A program made the position numbers and the translations under genes. A stretch of 55,766 bases of DNA, taken from assembly GCF_015558675.1 (NCBI RefSeq), contig NZ_JADMOL010000003.1, positions 147,384 through 203,149 of the forward strand, in the 5' to 3' direction. The notes under the pieces were generated by a model. That model saw nothing but the letters and a program-made list of their open reading frames with translations. It ran no database searches and was not told where the DNA came from. Origin of the DNA: Paenibacillus sp. 1001270B_150601_E10 (GTDB lineage: Bacteria > Bacillota > Bacilli > Paenibacillales > Paenibacillaceae). Shown here piece after piece: positions 12,401 to 21,280 of this stretch (the stretch's first letter is position 1; each line of letters opens with the position of its first letter).

Positions 12401-12515
12401 AGACGTTTCGTCCTCCCCGGTTATTGTAATATTCAAATCGGAATGCCGGAGCATTCTTCGATTAGACAAAGTAGAGCTGCTCTTAAAAGTGCAGGGTATA
12501 TTCAACAAACTGAAT

Positions 12516-13103
12516 TTACTTGCAATTCATGGAGCTGTCCTGAATGACAGGCGCTTCATATACAGCACGCGCTCCGCCTATCAGCTTCGGTCTTGTTGCG
12601 GCCATCGCCACATGTGCGTGACCGATCGTTTTAATGGAAGTACGAAGTGGAATAGCCACTCTACGCAAATGCATGCCGATCAAGGTTTCCCCAATATCGA
12701 TGCCGGCGTGCGCCGTAATTTCCTCAACAAGACAAGCCTCGGCAAGCTTCTGATAAGCCGCAGCAGCCATCGAGCCTCCAGCTCTCGGAACAGGAACCGC
12801 ACTGACCTCGGTAAAGCCAAGCTGCTCGCACACCTTGCGCTCTACAACCAAGGCTCGATTCAAATGCTCACAGCATTGAAAGGCCAAATGAACACCGTAC
12901 TCTTGGCTTAATACAGCAAGCCCTTCAAATAAAGCCTCAGCAACCTCAATCGTGCCCGCTGTTCCAATACGCTCTCCGAGCACTTCACTTGTACTGCAAC
13001 CAATGACAACAAGCTGTCCCGGTTTTAATTTTGCAGCCTCTGCCAACACATGTGCGGCTTGGGCGGCTTCTTCGCGAACCGTTTCGATCCATGGCTGTGT
13101 CAT
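12516..13103 (-). CDS. ywlG: YwlG-family protein (UPF0340/TIGR01440)
   Basis: A 195-residue conserved protein without an assigned reaction. It resembles B. subtilis YwlG in sequence ([51 protein letters not shown]) and in position between rpiB and glyA. ATG at 13103 is preferred over the TTG at 13112 because AAAGGG lies 9 bases before it. Its position behind the ZTP riboswitch suggests, but does not prove, a link with one-carbon or pentose-phosphate metabolism. Confidence 0.88.
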   Translation of the reverse strand: MTQPWIETVREEAAQAAHVLAEAAKLKPGQLVVIGCSTSEVLGERIGTAGTIEVAEALFEGLAVLSQEYGVHLAFQCCEHLNRALVVERKVCEQLGFTEVSAVPVPRAGGSMAAAAYQKLAEACLVEEITAHAGIDIGETLIGMHLRRVAIPLRTSIKTIGHAHVAMAATRPKLIGGARAVYEAPVIQDSSMNCK

Positions 13104-13177
13104 CTTACCCAACCCTTTCCTGCACGATTCTTTCTAATCCCCTTTACTTTTTGAAAGATTAAACCGTGATGTTGTTC

Positions 13178-13627
13178 TTATCGATGTTGTTCTTCGATTT
13201 CCTTTAATTTGTTCAAACGCCCGATATGGCGCTCTCCCTCACTGAATGGAGTAGACAGCCATGTGCGCACGATCTCTTTTGCCAGCCCAGGGCCAACTAC
13301 GCGTTCTCCGATGGCAAGCACATTCGTATCGTTATGCTCTCTTGTAGCCTGTGCGGAGAACAGGTCATGAACCAAGGCACAGCGAATGCCTCGAACCTTG
13401 TTGGCTGCGATGGACATGCCAATTCCAGTTCCGCATATTAAGATCCCGCGATCTGCAGTACCCTCTGCAACAAGCTTTGCTACAGGCAGCGCATAATCGG
13501 GATAGTCTACTGAATCGTTGCAATGACAGCCCTGATCCATAATCTCATGACCCATCTCCTTGATAACCGAGATGATGTCATCCTTTAAATTCACTCCAGC
13601 GTGATCCGCTCCAATCGCGATTAACAC
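13178..13627 (-). CDS. rpiB: Ribose-5-phosphate isomerase B
   Basis: RpiB/LacAB-family sugar-phosphate isomerase, 149 residues from GTG at 13627 (MLIAIGADHAGVNLKDD). The catalytic Cys region is ILICGTGIGMSIAANKVRGIR, and the conserved HNDTNVLAIGERVVGPG follows. A GGGGGG-rich ribosome binding site precedes the GTG. The frame is open 13 codons further upstream, but those residues do not match the family. First gene after the ZTP riboswitch; ribose-5-phosphate supplies PRPP for purine synthesis. Confidence 0.93.
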   Translation of the reverse strand: MLIAIGADHAGVNLKDDIISVIKEMGHEIMDQGCHCNDSVDYPDYALPVAKLVAEGTADRGILICGTGIGMSIAANKVRGIRCALVHDLFSAQATREHNDTNVLAIGERVVGPGLAKEIVRTWLSTPFSEGERHIGRLNKLKEIEEQHR

Positions 13628-13728
13628 GTGATTCCCCCCGCTTCTAATTCGGTGGTTGAACACCATTCATTTTCCAGCATATTCGATGCTATCTTCAAAC
13701 GGCTTGACGTTTTACATCAGGTTCGTTC

Positions 13729-13748
13729 TGTGATAGTTCTATTATAGC
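13729..13748 (-). promoter_or_regulatory. Possible secondary rpiB promoter; copy 1 of a shared 20-base element
   Basis: On the minus strand this reads GCTATAATAGAAC..., a consensus -10 (ATTATA at 13741-13746 on the plus strand) about 115 bases before rpiB and downstream of the riboswitch terminator. No good -35 is seen. The same 20 bases recur exactly at 21503-21522 upstream of ychF. If active, it would give riboswitch-independent expression. Confidence 0.4.
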
Positions 13749-13841
13749 TAATTTGCCGAAAAAATGGCGGAAGCGGTTGAAATCATTTCAGCGCACTTCC
13801 TTTAGCCTCCAGTTAGTGGACATAACCATGAGGAAATAAAC

Positions 13842-13884
13842 AAAAAAAGAGCACAGTATGCTTATTGCATACCTTGCTCTTTTG
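13842..13884 (-). terminator. Riboswitch-associated intrinsic terminator
   Basis: Minus-strand stem AGAGCA...TGCTCT enclosing GTATGC/GCATAC with a 5-base loop, followed by a run of seven U. It begins immediately after the CCTGGGCA end of the ZTP aptamer, the usual arrangement for transcriptional control by this class. Confidence 0.9.
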
Positions 13885-13955
13885 CCCAGGCGACCGGCCG
13901 CAGCTCTAGTGCTCCATCGTGGTATCCCACTCTTGTCGCCAGTTACACTAGAGTC
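13881..13955 (-). ncRNA. ZTP (pfl) riboswitch
   Basis: The minus strand contains all core elements of the ZTP/ZMP-sensing pfl motif in order: closing stem CTCTAGTG/CACTAGAG, ACTGGCGAC, the internal hairpin GTGGGATACCAC, GGAGC, then the 3' hairpin with GGTCGCCTGGGCAAA. GGCGAC can pair with GTCGCC to form the class-defining pseudoknot. It sits between a sigma-A promoter and an intrinsic terminator, ahead of rpiB-ywlG-glyA. From the family: ligand (AICAR mono- or triphosphate) accumulates when 10-formyl-THF is low and relieves termination. Confidence 0.94.
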
Positions 13956-13971
13956 TTATTCATGTAGCTGA

Positions 13972-14000
13972 ATCATATCGTATTTGATGAAAGAAATCAA
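13972..14000 (-). promoter_or_regulatory. Sigma-A promoter of the ZTP riboswitch-rpiB-ywlG-glyA operon
   Basis: TTGATT (13995-14000) and TATGAT (13972-13977) on the minus strand are spaced by exactly 17 bases. It lies two bases beyond the ywlE stop codon and about 10 bases before the riboswitch, so transcripts would begin with the aptamer. Confidence 0.8.
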
Positions 14001-14001
14001 T

Positions 14002-14583
14002 CTATTTTTCAGAAAGACGTCGCAGTAGTTGACTCAACGCTTCTTCAATTTCCTCTGCCGTCTGCTTATACTGTTGAAGCGTACCTCCGTACGGGTCCCC
14101 GATATCCATATCCGGAAGCTGCAGCTGCAGCCGATGAAGTTCTTCCATCTCTTCCGTAGTAGGTTGTTCGCCAAGAGCCAGCTTCAATTGAAGCTCAGTA
14201 ACCAACGCATTCAAGGCTCCCTGGATATTATGCTGATCCTCATCCACATGAACGTATTCCTTCAGTGTAAAAGTCTTGTCCGACGCTTCCGGAAACCGCT
14301 GAAGAACATGCTGTTTGTGTCCAAGTGTCAGGGTCAATATCAGATCCGCCCAAGACACGGCTTGTCCACTCAGTGCTTGTGAACGAAATGCCTCGTTGCC
14401 CATCTGACGATCTTTTAGCACCTGCTTCGCATGTTCTGACATCGGCGTGCCCTCCCACGCAGATACGCCGGCTGACTGAACCTCTATCGAGACACCTCGC
14501 GTCTTTGCCATATGGCGAAGCATGGATTCCGCCATCGGACTTCGGCAAGTGTTACCCGTACATATGAATAGAATGTTTGTCAT
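14002..14583 (-). CDS. ywlE: Low-molecular-weight protein (arginine) phosphatase YwlE
   Basis: 193-residue phosphatase of the LMW-PTP fold. The P-loop CTGNTCRSP has nucleophile Cys8 and, at residue 12, the Thr that in YwlE distinguishes arginine phosphatases from tyrosine phosphatases. The general acid Asp is in DPYGG near residue 160. In Bacillus YwlE reverses McsB arginine phosphorylation. It is about 40 residues longer than the B. subtilis protein because of a charged Leu/Glu/Gln-rich helical insertion before DPYGG. Between mntP and rpiB, as in B. subtilis. Stop TAG at 14002. Confidence 0.9.
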   Translation of the reverse strand: MTNILFICTGNTCRSPMAESMLRHMAKTRGVSIEVQSAGVSAWEGTPMSEHAKQVLKDRQMGNEAFRSQALSGQAVSWADLILTLTLGHKQHVLQRFPEASDKTFTLKEYVHVDEDQHNIQGALNALVTELQLKLALGEQPTTEEMEELHRLQLQLPDMDIGDPYGGTLQQYKQTAEEIEEALSQLLRRLSEK

Positions 14584-14664
14584 GCTATCCCTCCATCTCT
14601 TTCACTGTTAGCCGCACCTATCATTCAATAGTCCTTAGCCGTTACGATCTTTTCACCACATTGC

Positions 14665-15228
14665 TTATATTAAAAACAGCAGGCCAAACGTAAACAAAAT
14701 GGCACCGCCAACGGCTTCCCCATACTCACCAAACAGGCGTGAGCCAACTCGTTTACCAAGCATCAAACCAACGGCTGACATCATTCCGCCGAATATGCCA
14801 AACGCTAGAATCGTCAGCATCAGGTTGGTATGGAACATGCCAAGCGAGACACCGACAGAAAAAGAGTCCACGCTTACACTTAATGAGAACAGCAGGCTGC
14901 CCGCCACACTATCCATCGCTCTCCATTCAGGCCCTTCCTCTTTAAAAGCATTGTAGATCATATGAACGCCAAGGAGGACTAATAAGCCGCCGGCAGCAAA
15001 GATCGTAATCTGACCAAGTAAAGAACTCATATAAGTTCCTGCCTGTACGCCTATAATCGGCAAAACCATATGAAAGCAAGCGATCAACAGGCTGATGCGA
15101 AACATGTACCATCGACCGACTCCGCGCATTCCAAGGCCAAGGCATAATGAGAAAGCATCGAAGCCTAATGCCACAGCCATCATTATAACCGTTAGCCACT
15201 CCCCAACAGATATGGATGTTCCTATCAT
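14665..15228 (-). CDS. mntP: Manganese exporter MntP (YwlD)
   Basis: 187-residue inner-membrane protein with six hydrophobic helices in two repeats, each with an Asp-Ser/Ala-Phe signature: ALGFDAFSLCLGLGMRG and SVSVDSFSVGVSLGMF. These are the marks of the MntP/DUF204 efflux family. The ATG at 15228 is chosen because AAGGGGAG (15235-15242) is ideally placed; the frame runs on to 15252. The ribosome binding site is partly inside a hairpin. Gene order ywlC-mntP-ywlE matches B. subtilis. Confidence 0.92.
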   Translation of the reverse strand: MIGTSISVGEWLTVIMMAVALGFDAFSLCLGLGMRGVGRWYMFRISLLIACFHMVLPIIGVQAGTYMSSLLGQITIFAAGGLLVLLGVHMIYNAFKEEGPEWRAMDSVAGSLLFSLSVSVDSFSVGVSLGMFHTNLMLTILAFGIFGGMMSAVGLMLGKRVGSRLFGEYGEAVGGAILFTFGLLFLI

Positions 15229-15234
15229 CCGGCT

Positions 15235-15343
15235 CTCCCCTTGTCCATGCATCTATCTGAGCGTATGCGGACAAGGCTTGAAACATGACTAGCGGCACCT
15301 CGCCATAAGGAGGCTGACATTCCTGTTGAGCAGGCATCGTGCC
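15235..15343 (-). promoter_or_regulatory. Structured mntP leader with RBS-overlapping hairpin
   Basis: On the minus strand, CCTTGTCC (15269-15276) pairs perfectly with GGACAAGG (15239-15246), whose 3' end overlaps the AAGGGGAG ribosome binding site. Upstream, GGCAC/GTGCC (15339-15343, 15294-15298) closes a possible three-way junction with hairpins CCTG-CTCAA-CAGG and CCTC...GAGG. It lacks the conserved core of the yybP-ykoY Mn riboswitch. Candidate translational control element for Mn2+ export; inference from pairing only. Confidence 0.45.
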
Positions 15344-15385
15344 CTATCAACGAAGTTAATTACTTGAGAGGTGCGATGTGATTTG

Positions 15386-16561
15386 TTATACAAAAATAAC
15401 TTGATGGCCTGCTGCCTTCAACAACCGATTCATTAACGCAAGCCCGAGACCTTCATAGGAGCAAGCCTCTGCCAAGATGTAAGTGACGCCCGCTTCATCA
15501 AAGTGTCGAAGCGCATCGTATAATCGATTGGCACCCACTTCTAAGTGCTTCAAGCTTCCGAGCTCAGCCACGACATCCGCCTCATATCGATCGATATGCT
15601 CGTGAAAAGCAAGTATGCCTGTCTTTTCTCCACGGCTCTTAGCTCTTTTCATATCCTGCTGAATATACTCGGAGACCCGTGCATCCGAATCTCCCTGCAC
15701 GAGCTGGAGCTTGCCCTTTGGGGCATAGTGGGTGTACTTCATACCCGGCGACCTTGGCGCAGTAGCAGACGACATCGTTGAAGCCTCTTTACTAGGCTGA
15801 TCAAGTGAGCTCGATGTCTCTGACAGCCTTGCCATCGCTCCCTCCGGATCGACCGCTGGGTCTACCGTAACGTTAGGGCATATTTCCTTCAGCATCGCAA
15901 CGGTAATTCCGCCAGGCCGGAGTACATGAATATGGTTCTCTTTTACTTCGACGACCGTAGACTCAAGTCCTACTCCAGTTGCACCGCCGTCCATAATCCC
16001 TGCAATAAGACCGCCAAGATCCTCCAGCACATGCACAGCACGCGTTGGACTCGGTCTGCCTGAACGATTGGCGCTTGGAGCGGCAATCGGCTTGGCTGCA
16101 GATCGGATTAATCGCAGCGCTAGACCATGATCAGGCATGCGAATGCCAACGGTAGATAAGCCCGCTGTTACACTGCTTGATACCGCGTCTTGCCGAACCG
16201 GAAGCACAATGGTAAGCGGCCCCGGCCAGTAGGCATCCATTAACTGCTCTGCAATAGCAGGACAGCTGTCAACGAGAGCCCCAAGCTGCTCACGATCTGC
16301 AATATGCACGATAAGTGGATTATCCGAAGGCCTTCCTTTGGCAGCAAATATGCGAGCCACAGCTTCCGACGAAGTCGCATCTGCTCCAAGACCATATACG
16401 GTTTCAGTTGGAAACGCCACCGTCTCCCCCTGCTGGAGCAGTTCCGCTGCCTCTGCAAGCGCTGTTTGCTGATCCGCATCTGAGAGCATATCCATCTTCC
16501 ATACTCTAGTATTCAGTTCACCATGCGCTGAACATGCCGAATCATACTTGTTATTCTTCAT
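15386..16561 (-). CDS. ywlC: L-threonylcarbamoyladenylate synthase (TsaC1/Sua5 type)
   Basis: Makes threonylcarbamoyl-AMP from Thr, bicarbonate and ATP for tRNA t6A37. About 391 residues: an N-terminal YrdC domain (VAFPTETVYGLGADATSSEAVARIF; PSANRSGRPSPT; VGLESTVVE; RPGGIT) and a C-terminal Sua5 domain (APRSPGMKYTHYAPKG; NRLYDALRHFDEAGVTYILAEA). An Ala/Ser-rich linker (EASTMSSATAPR) joins them. The start is uncertain: ATG at 16561 or TTG at 16564, after GGACGG. An internal ATG about 22 codons in is also possible. Confidence 0.93.
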   Translation of the reverse strand: MKNNKYDSACSAHGELNTRVWKMDMLSDADQQTALAEAAELLQQGETVAFPTETVYGLGADATSSEAVARIFAAKGRPSDNPLIVHIADREQLGALVDSCPAIAEQLMDAYWPGPLTIVLPVRQDAVSSSVTAGLSTVGIRMPDHGLALRLIRSAAKPIAAPSANRSGRPSPTRAVHVLEDLGGLIAGIMDGGATGVGLESTVVEVKENHIHVLRPGGITVAMLKEICPNVTVDPAVDPEGAMARLSETSSSLDQPSKEASTMSSATAPRSPGMKYTHYAPKGKLQLVQGDSDARVSEYIQQDMKRAKSRGEKTGILAFHEHIDRYEADVVAELGSLKHLEVGANRLYDALRHFDEAGVTYILAEACSYEGLGLALMNRLLKAAGHQVIFV

Positions 16562-16891
16562 CAACCATCCGTCCTACATCAAAGGTGCGATATTGAAACA
16601 GCTTGTCCCCCCCGTCATAGACCAGAGATTCCTCGAATGATCTCCATGGCTTCACCAGCTGCCCTATTAATAGGAACCTATACAGGCTGCACACCTTCAC
16701 TAATTTTTCTACTATGGTAAAAAAAGATGCCGAGCATTGCTTACGACATCTTTCGTACATCGATTCTATATATGAATTATACACGATAATAGCTCAATCT
16801 TCGATATTCCAATATCGGAAAGGCATGTTTTCCTCGATGTTTCCTAGTTTCGACTTTTATTAGAGTAAACGACACGACTGAATTTAATCTC
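16562..16891 (-). terminator. spoIIR-ywlC intergenic region with spoIIR terminator
   Basis: Minus-strand hairpin AAAGATG/CATCTTT (16747-16753, 16723-16729), with inner GTAAGC/GCTC pairing, followed by a run of seven or more U. It terminates spoIIR about 140 bases after its stop. B. subtilis has ywlB near this position, but no such gene is present here; the 77-codon frame across 16551-16784 contains the terminator and is not called. Confidence 0.8.
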
Positions 16892-17632
16892 TTATCCAAA
16901 TAACGATTTCACCAAATCCATGATCCAATTAATCAATGTGATCATCATGTCTACTAGGAAAAAACGAACCTCTTTCTCTTGACCGCCTTCGTGCTCCGAT
17001 GCAGCCTGCTCCCCTGTCCCCGCACTTTGCTTGCTTGCGGATTCATTAGAGCCTTTGTCTTGCTCCTTCTTATCATCAGACGTCTCAGCTGCTGTTGCTG
17101 TACCTTCACTTCCATCTACAAAGCATAGCGGCGGGAATAATACGCACCACCAATTCTGACCTGAGCCTTCGCCTAACGTAATTCGAAGCGCCTCGTAATC
17201 ACCGGCAGGATACACCTCTCCACCGTACAGCTTTGCTGGAAACGGAACGACCTTTAGCTCTGCCTTCACATTATAGCCTTTGCCGTGCTGTTGAACGACA
17301 GCCTCAGCTGTTTCCTGAAGCTCTTCCAGATGGCTTTCAATAAAAGCTCTTGCCTCTTCTCTGCTTGCTGGCTGTGCCTGCTCACGGAGCCATGTATTGA
17401 TCTGCTGAACAACTTGATCGCGAACCTTGCGCTTCAAGTCTTGGTCTTCTTCAGAATCAGAGTTGGCAAGAATCCGAAGCCGAATCGCATCCTCCGGGAT
17501 ACTGCCTTGTTCAGCCTGTTGCGTTGCTCCTTGCTCTTCCTTTGCAAATGCCGTTGTATGATCCCAACTCATCACTGCTGCTGCGAGAATGACGCTGAGC
17601 AGCACCATGTTCATCCATTTACGAATATTCAT
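16892..17632 (-). CDS. spoIIR: Stage II sporulation protein R
   Basis: Forespore-made secreted signal that triggers SpoIIGA-dependent processing of pro-sigma-E in the mother cell. 246 residues: signal peptide (MNIRKWMNMVLLSVILAAAVM...), the domain IRLRILANSDSEEDQDLKRKVRDQV typical of SpoIIR, YGGEVYPAGDYEALRITLGEG and QNWWCVLFPPLCF, then a Glu/Ser/Lys-rich linker and a hydrophobic C-terminal helix. ATG at 17632 is set by AAGGAG 9 bases upstream. The longer frame to 17677 would start inside the sigma-F promoter. Confidence 0.94.
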   Translation of the reverse strand: MNIRKWMNMVLLSVILAAAVMSWDHTTAFAKEEQGATQQAEQGSIPEDAIRLRILANSDSEEDQDLKRKVRDQVVQQINTWLREQAQPASREEARAFIESHLEELQETAEAVVQQHGKGYNVKAELKVVPFPAKLYGGEVYPAGDYEALRITLGEGSGQNWWCVLFPPLCFVDGSEGTATAAETSDDKKEQDKGSNESASKQSAGTGEQAASEHEGGQEKEVRFFLVDMMITLINWIMDLVKSLFG

Positions 17633-17674
17633 GATAGGTAACTCCTTGTGAGGTTGGGCGCGCCTCTTAGCCAT

Positions 17675-17704
17675 CATTATGTCCGAAGCGCTCTCAAGCT
17701 AAAC
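17675..17704 (-). promoter_or_regulatory. Sigma-F promoter of spoIIR
   Basis: On the minus strand GTTTA (17700-17704), 15 bases, then GGACATAATG (17675-17684). This fits the sigma-F pattern (GYWTA-N15-GGNNANAMTR) at every fixed position of the -10 and with the exact spacing. spoIIR is a classical sigma-F gene in Bacillus, so both context and sequence agree. Predicted leader is about 35 bases. Confidence 0.85.
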
Positions 17705-17797
17705 CTATCAATCTATGAAATTCAAAAAGGATGAATCTTCTTACAAATTGAAAGAATGGTAGTCTCCGCAACTTAGATTCTAAATAAGTACAAAAGA

Positions 17798-17823
17798 ACC
17801 CCTATGCAGGACCACAGGGGTTG
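17798..17823 (-). terminator. Intrinsic terminator after prmC
   Basis: Stem AACCCCT/AGGGGTT (17798-17804, 17817-17823), extended by ATG/CA pairing in the loop, followed by CTTTTGT in the minus-strand transcript. It separates prfA-prmC from spoIIR. Confidence 0.8.
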
Positions 17824-17967
17824 TTCGATGTGAGTACACCATCTTAAGGATGATAGTCCACCTTGGAATATGATTCATTTCGGCATTAGATCTGTGATCC
17901 AATTTTCAATGAGATACATAAGCAAACGTGATAAAAAGATAAACCTGCGATGTGGTCGTCACGAATG

Positions 17968-18903
17968 CTATCGTTCATCGCGATCGATCGACTTGATTCC
18001 TAGCACATGCCTTTCAATTCCAGCCAAGTCTTTTACGATGCGCACGCTCGTCCAATGACCGTGCTCCTCGATAAGTCTTGCCACATCTCCTGCTTGCCCT
18101 TGTCCCAATTCAAAAGCAATCATTGACGGGAGCTCACTCCAGCCCTTCATCATGTCCATCATACGGCGATAAGGGTCTAGTCCATCCCTGCCTCCAACTA
18201 ATGCTAAGTGAGGCTCGAAGTCTCTTACCTCGCGTTGAAGGCCTGACATGTCTTCTTCCGGGATATAGGGTGGGTTCGATATCAGAATATCAAGGCGCCG
18301 GCCTTCTAGCGGGAGCAGCAGATCTCCCTCCAGCCACTCGATCGAGGAAGCTGCGCTTAGTGCTTCCGCATTATGCTGAGCCATCTTTAGCGCATCTGGA
18401 GAAATATCGACGCCGATCATGTTCCAATGCGGTCGCTCCAGTGCAAGCGTGCAGACGATTGCTCCGCTGCCTGTCCCAATATCCGCAGCTATTACAGGTG
18501 TCTCGGAGGCCCACATGCGCCCTGCTTCCTCTAATACAGCCTCGACCAGGAGCTCGGTCTCCGGGCGAGGAATCAGCACGTCCTTCGACACCTCGAAGCG
18601 CCGGCCATAGAAATAAGCCTCACCCATCACATATTGTGTCGGCTCCCCTTGGGACCGACGGGAAATGGCATCCTCAAAGGCTGCAGCGGCTTCTTCTGGG
18701 AGCGATTCTGCAAGATAGAGCAAATAAGCCGCACGATCCCAGTTCAGCACATGCCGAAGCAGCAGTTCTGCATGATGCGCTCCATCCTCGACACCACTAT
18801 TGGATAAATAAGAAGAAGCCTGTACCCAGGCTTCCCTTACAGTGAGCGGCCATACGAGGTGGAACGGCTCGTTTGAGCCATCTCCATCGCAGGTTCTCAT
18901 CAT
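17968..18903 (-). CDS. prmC: Release factor glutamine methyltransferase PrmC
   Basis: SAM-dependent N5-methylation of the GGQ glutamine of release factors. 311 residues: an N-terminal helical RF-binding domain ([34 protein letters not shown]...), then a Rossmann methyltransferase with [16 protein letters not shown] (SAM loop) and the catalytic NPPYIP motif, preceded by [12 protein letters not shown]. Its ATG overlaps the prfA stop by four bases (ATGA), so it is translationally coupled to its substrate's gene. Confidence 0.96.
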   Translation of the reverse strand: MMRTCDGDGSNEPFHLVWPLTVREAWVQASSYLSNSGVEDGAHHAELLLRHVLNWDRAAYLLYLAESLPEEAAAAFEDAISRRSQGEPTQYVMGEAYFYGRRFEVSKDVLIPRPETELLVEAVLEEAGRMWASETPVIAADIGTGSGAIVCTLALERPHWNMIGVDISPDALKMAQHNAEALSAASSIEWLEGDLLLPLEGRRLDILISNPPYIPEEDMSGLQREVRDFEPHLALVGGRDGLDPYRRMMDMMKGWSELPSMIAFELGQGQAGDVARLIEEHGHWTSVRIVKDLAGIERHVLGIKSIDRDER

Positions 18904-19973
18904 ACTTGATTCTCCTTCTCCAACAGCTCTGCTTGTTCTGTGAGCGTGAGTGCTTGGATGATGTCTTCAAGCTCACCGTTCATTACATAGTCAAGCTTGT
19001 GGAGCGTAAGGCCGATGCGGTGATCGGTTACGCGGCTTTGCGGGAAGTTATAGGTGCGAATCCGCTCACTGCGGTCCCCTGTTCCCACTTTGCTTTTACG
19101 CTCGCCAGCGTATTTTGCTTCTTCTTCCTGACGCTTAATATCATAAATACGAGAGCGCAATACTTGAAGCGCCTTCGCCTTGTTATCGTTTTGAGATTTG
19201 CCGTCCTGACATGTCGCTACGATGCCTGTCGGAATATGCGTTACGCGCACCGCTGACTTTGTCGTATTGACGGACTGTCCGCCTGCACCAGAGGAACAGA
19301 ACGTGTCTACGCGAATGTCCTTATCCATAATCTCAACTTCAAAGTCTTCGATTTCCGGCATAACTGCCACTGTAGACGTCGATGTATGAATACGGCCGCC
19401 AGATTCCGTTGCCGGAATGCGCTGAACGCGATGAGCGCCGCTCTCATACTTCATCTTGCTGTACGCGCCTTTGCCGCTGATCATGAAGATTACTTCCTTG
19501 AAGCCGCCAAGATCGCTAATGTTGGCTTCCAGCAGCTCTGTGCGCCAACCTTGCATATCGGCATAACGGTTGTACATGCGGTACAAGTCTGCTGCAAAGA
19601 GGGCCGCTTCATCTCCACCTGCTGCCCCACGAATCTCAACGATAACGTTCTTATCATCGTTAGGGTCCTTAGGCAGCAGCAGAATACGAACACGCTCCTC
19701 CAAATCCTGCTTGCGCGCGCTGAGATCCTCGATCTCCATCTTCACCATCTCGCGCATCTCATCATCAAGCTTCTCCTGCAGCATCGTCTTTGCTGCTTCC
19801 AATTCACTTGTGACCGTCTTCATCTCCATGTAGGTCTCATAGGCTTCCTGGAGATCGGATTGCTCCTTCGAATAATCACGAAGCTTCTTCGTGTCATTCG
19901 CTACGTCCGGGTCACACAACAGCTCGCTTAGCTTCTCGTATCGATCTGCCAGCGCTTGCAAACGATCCATCAT
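18900..19973 (-). CDS. prfA: Peptide chain release factor 1
   Basis: RF1, terminating at UAA/UAG. 357 residues from ATG at 19973; AGAGGTGA lies 7 bases upstream, while the frame extends 17 codons further without a family match. The catalytic loop is [17 protein letters not shown], and [20 protein letters not shown] is the usual central domain. The PxT codon-recognition motif is in the [13 protein letters not shown] region. Cotranscribed with prmC. Confidence 0.97.
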   Translation of the reverse strand: MMDRLQALADRYEKLSELLCDPDVANDTKKLRDYSKEQSDLQEAYETYMEMKTVTSELEAAKTMLQEKLDDEMREMVKMEIEDLSARKQDLEERVRILLLPKDPNDDKNVIVEIRGAAGGDEAALFAADLYRMYNRYADMQGWRTELLEANISDLGGFKEVIFMISGKGAYSKMKYESGAHRVQRIPATESGGRIHTSTSTVAVMPEIEDFEVEIMDKDIRVDTFCSSGAGGQSVNTTKSAVRVTHIPTGIVATCQDGKSQNDNKAKALQVLRSRIYDIKRQEEEAKYAGERKSKVGTGDRSERIRTYNFPQSRVTDHRIGLTLHKLDYVMNGELEDIIQALTLTEQAELLEKENQV

Positions 19974-20167
19974 GATGCGTTCACCTCTCCATCTATAGTA
20001 CGTATTCATGTGCAGGAGGTGCATCTGCCCAGCACCTGCACGATTAATCAGCAGGATGAAGCTGCAAGTCTATTACGTCCGCAACATCATGCAGCAACAT
20101 TCCAGCTTCAATCGATTCAACAACCAACGCTTGCCCCCAACCCTCAGTCAGAAGCGATTGAGCTTGG

Positions 20168-21268
20168 CTATACGTTGAATCTAAAATGCATGACGTCTCC
20201 GTCGTTCACTACATATTCCTTGCCTTCAAGTCTCAGCTTGCCTTGTTCTCTAGCTACAGCCATCGTACCTGCAGCGACAAGATCATCATAGGATACAACC
20301 TCAGCTCGGATAAAGCCACGCTCAAAGTCCGTGTGAATAACACCCGCAGCCTGCGGCGCCTTCATTCCCTTGCGAATCGTCCAAGCGCGCACTTCCTGCA
20401 CCCCTGCTGTAAAGTACGTATACAGACCAAGCAGGCGATAAGCAGCCTTAATCAGACGATTCAGACCGGATTCCTCCAAGCCGAGCTCTTCCAAGAACAT
20501 ATCGCGGTCTTCGCCTTCAAGCTCTGCGATCTCTGCCTCTACCTTGGCGCTGATCGGCACCACCTCGGCTCCTTCTTCAGCCGCAAACTCCTTCACCTTC
20601 AAGACATACGGATTGTTGTCTGCGGAGGACACCTCATCCTCGCTCACATTCGCTGCATAAAGCACAGGCTTAACCGTAAGCAAATGCAGCTCGCGAATCA
20701 ATGCGCGCTCGTCATCGCTCAGTTCGACACTGCGTACAGGCATATCGTTATAGAGGGCTTCCTTGATCTTTTCAAGAACTGCTGCTTCTGCAGCATACTT
20801 CTTGTCGCCGCTCTTCATGTTTTTCTTCGTGCGGTCAAGACGCTTCTCAACGGATTCCAGGTCCGCCAAGATCAATTCCAGATTAATGGTCTGAATATCG
20901 CTGATAGGATCAACCTTGCCATCAACATGCGTGATGTTCTCATCCTCGAAGCAGCGAACCACATGCACAATCGCATCGACTTCACGGATGTGCGCAAGGA
21001 ACTTGTTGCCAAGCCCTTCGCCTTTGCTCGCGCCGCGAACAAGACCTGCGATATCTACGAATTCAAAAGCAGTAGGAACCGTACGATTAGGCGTAACCAG
21101 CTCTGTAAGCTTGTTCAAGCGCTCATCCGGCACTTCAACCACACCCACGTTAGGATCAATTGTACAAAACGGATAGTTCGCGGATTCCGCTCCTGCTTGT
21201 GTAATTGCGTTAAATAGTGTGGATTTGCCCACGTTTGGCAAACCTACGATACCTGCTTTTAGTGCCAT
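20168..21268 (-). CDS. ychF: Redox-regulated ATPase YchF (Obg family)
   Basis: 366 residues, exactly the family length, from ATG at 21268; AGGGAG is placed for it, whereas the ATG at 21280 lies immediately after AGGGAG. P-loop [10 protein letters not shown]3 [17 protein letters not shown]; the G4 position is NVSEDE instead of NKxD, which explains ATP rather than GTP preference in this family; C-terminal TGS domain ([32 protein letters not shown]). Ribosome-associated and stress-linked elsewhere. Unusually long leader (see 21281-21522). Confidence 0.95.
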   Translation of the reverse strand: MALKAGIVGLPNVGKSTLFNAITQAGAESANYPFCTIDPNVGVVEVPDERLNKLTELVTPNRTVPTAFEFVDIAGLVRGASKGEGLGNKFLAHIREVDAIVHVVRCFEDENITHVDGKVDPISDIQTINLELILADLESVEKRLDRTKKNMKSGDKKYAAEAAVLEKIKEALYNDMPVRSVELSDDERALIRELHLLTVKPVLYAANVSEDEVSSADNNPYVLKVKEFAAEEGAEVVPISAKVEAEIAELEGEDRDMFLEELGLEESGLNRLIKAAYRLLGLYTYFTAGVQEVRAWTIRKGMKAPQAAGVIHTDFERGFIRAEVVSYDDLVAAGTMAVAREQGKLRLEGKEYVVNDGDVMHFRFNV

Positions 21269-21280
21269 TTCTGCATCCAT

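Noticed and set aside
15229..15385. yybP-ykoY manganese riboswitch upstream of mntP
   Set aside because: The leader is structured but lacks the conserved internal-loop sequences of that class.
16551..16784. 77-codon minus-strand frame between spoIIR and ywlC as a possible ywlB
   Set aside because: It contains the spoIIR terminator and does not resemble an acetyltransferase.
20186..21217. 343-codon plus-strand open frame antisense to ychF
   Set aside because: Complete overlap with a well-identified gene; the product has no family features.
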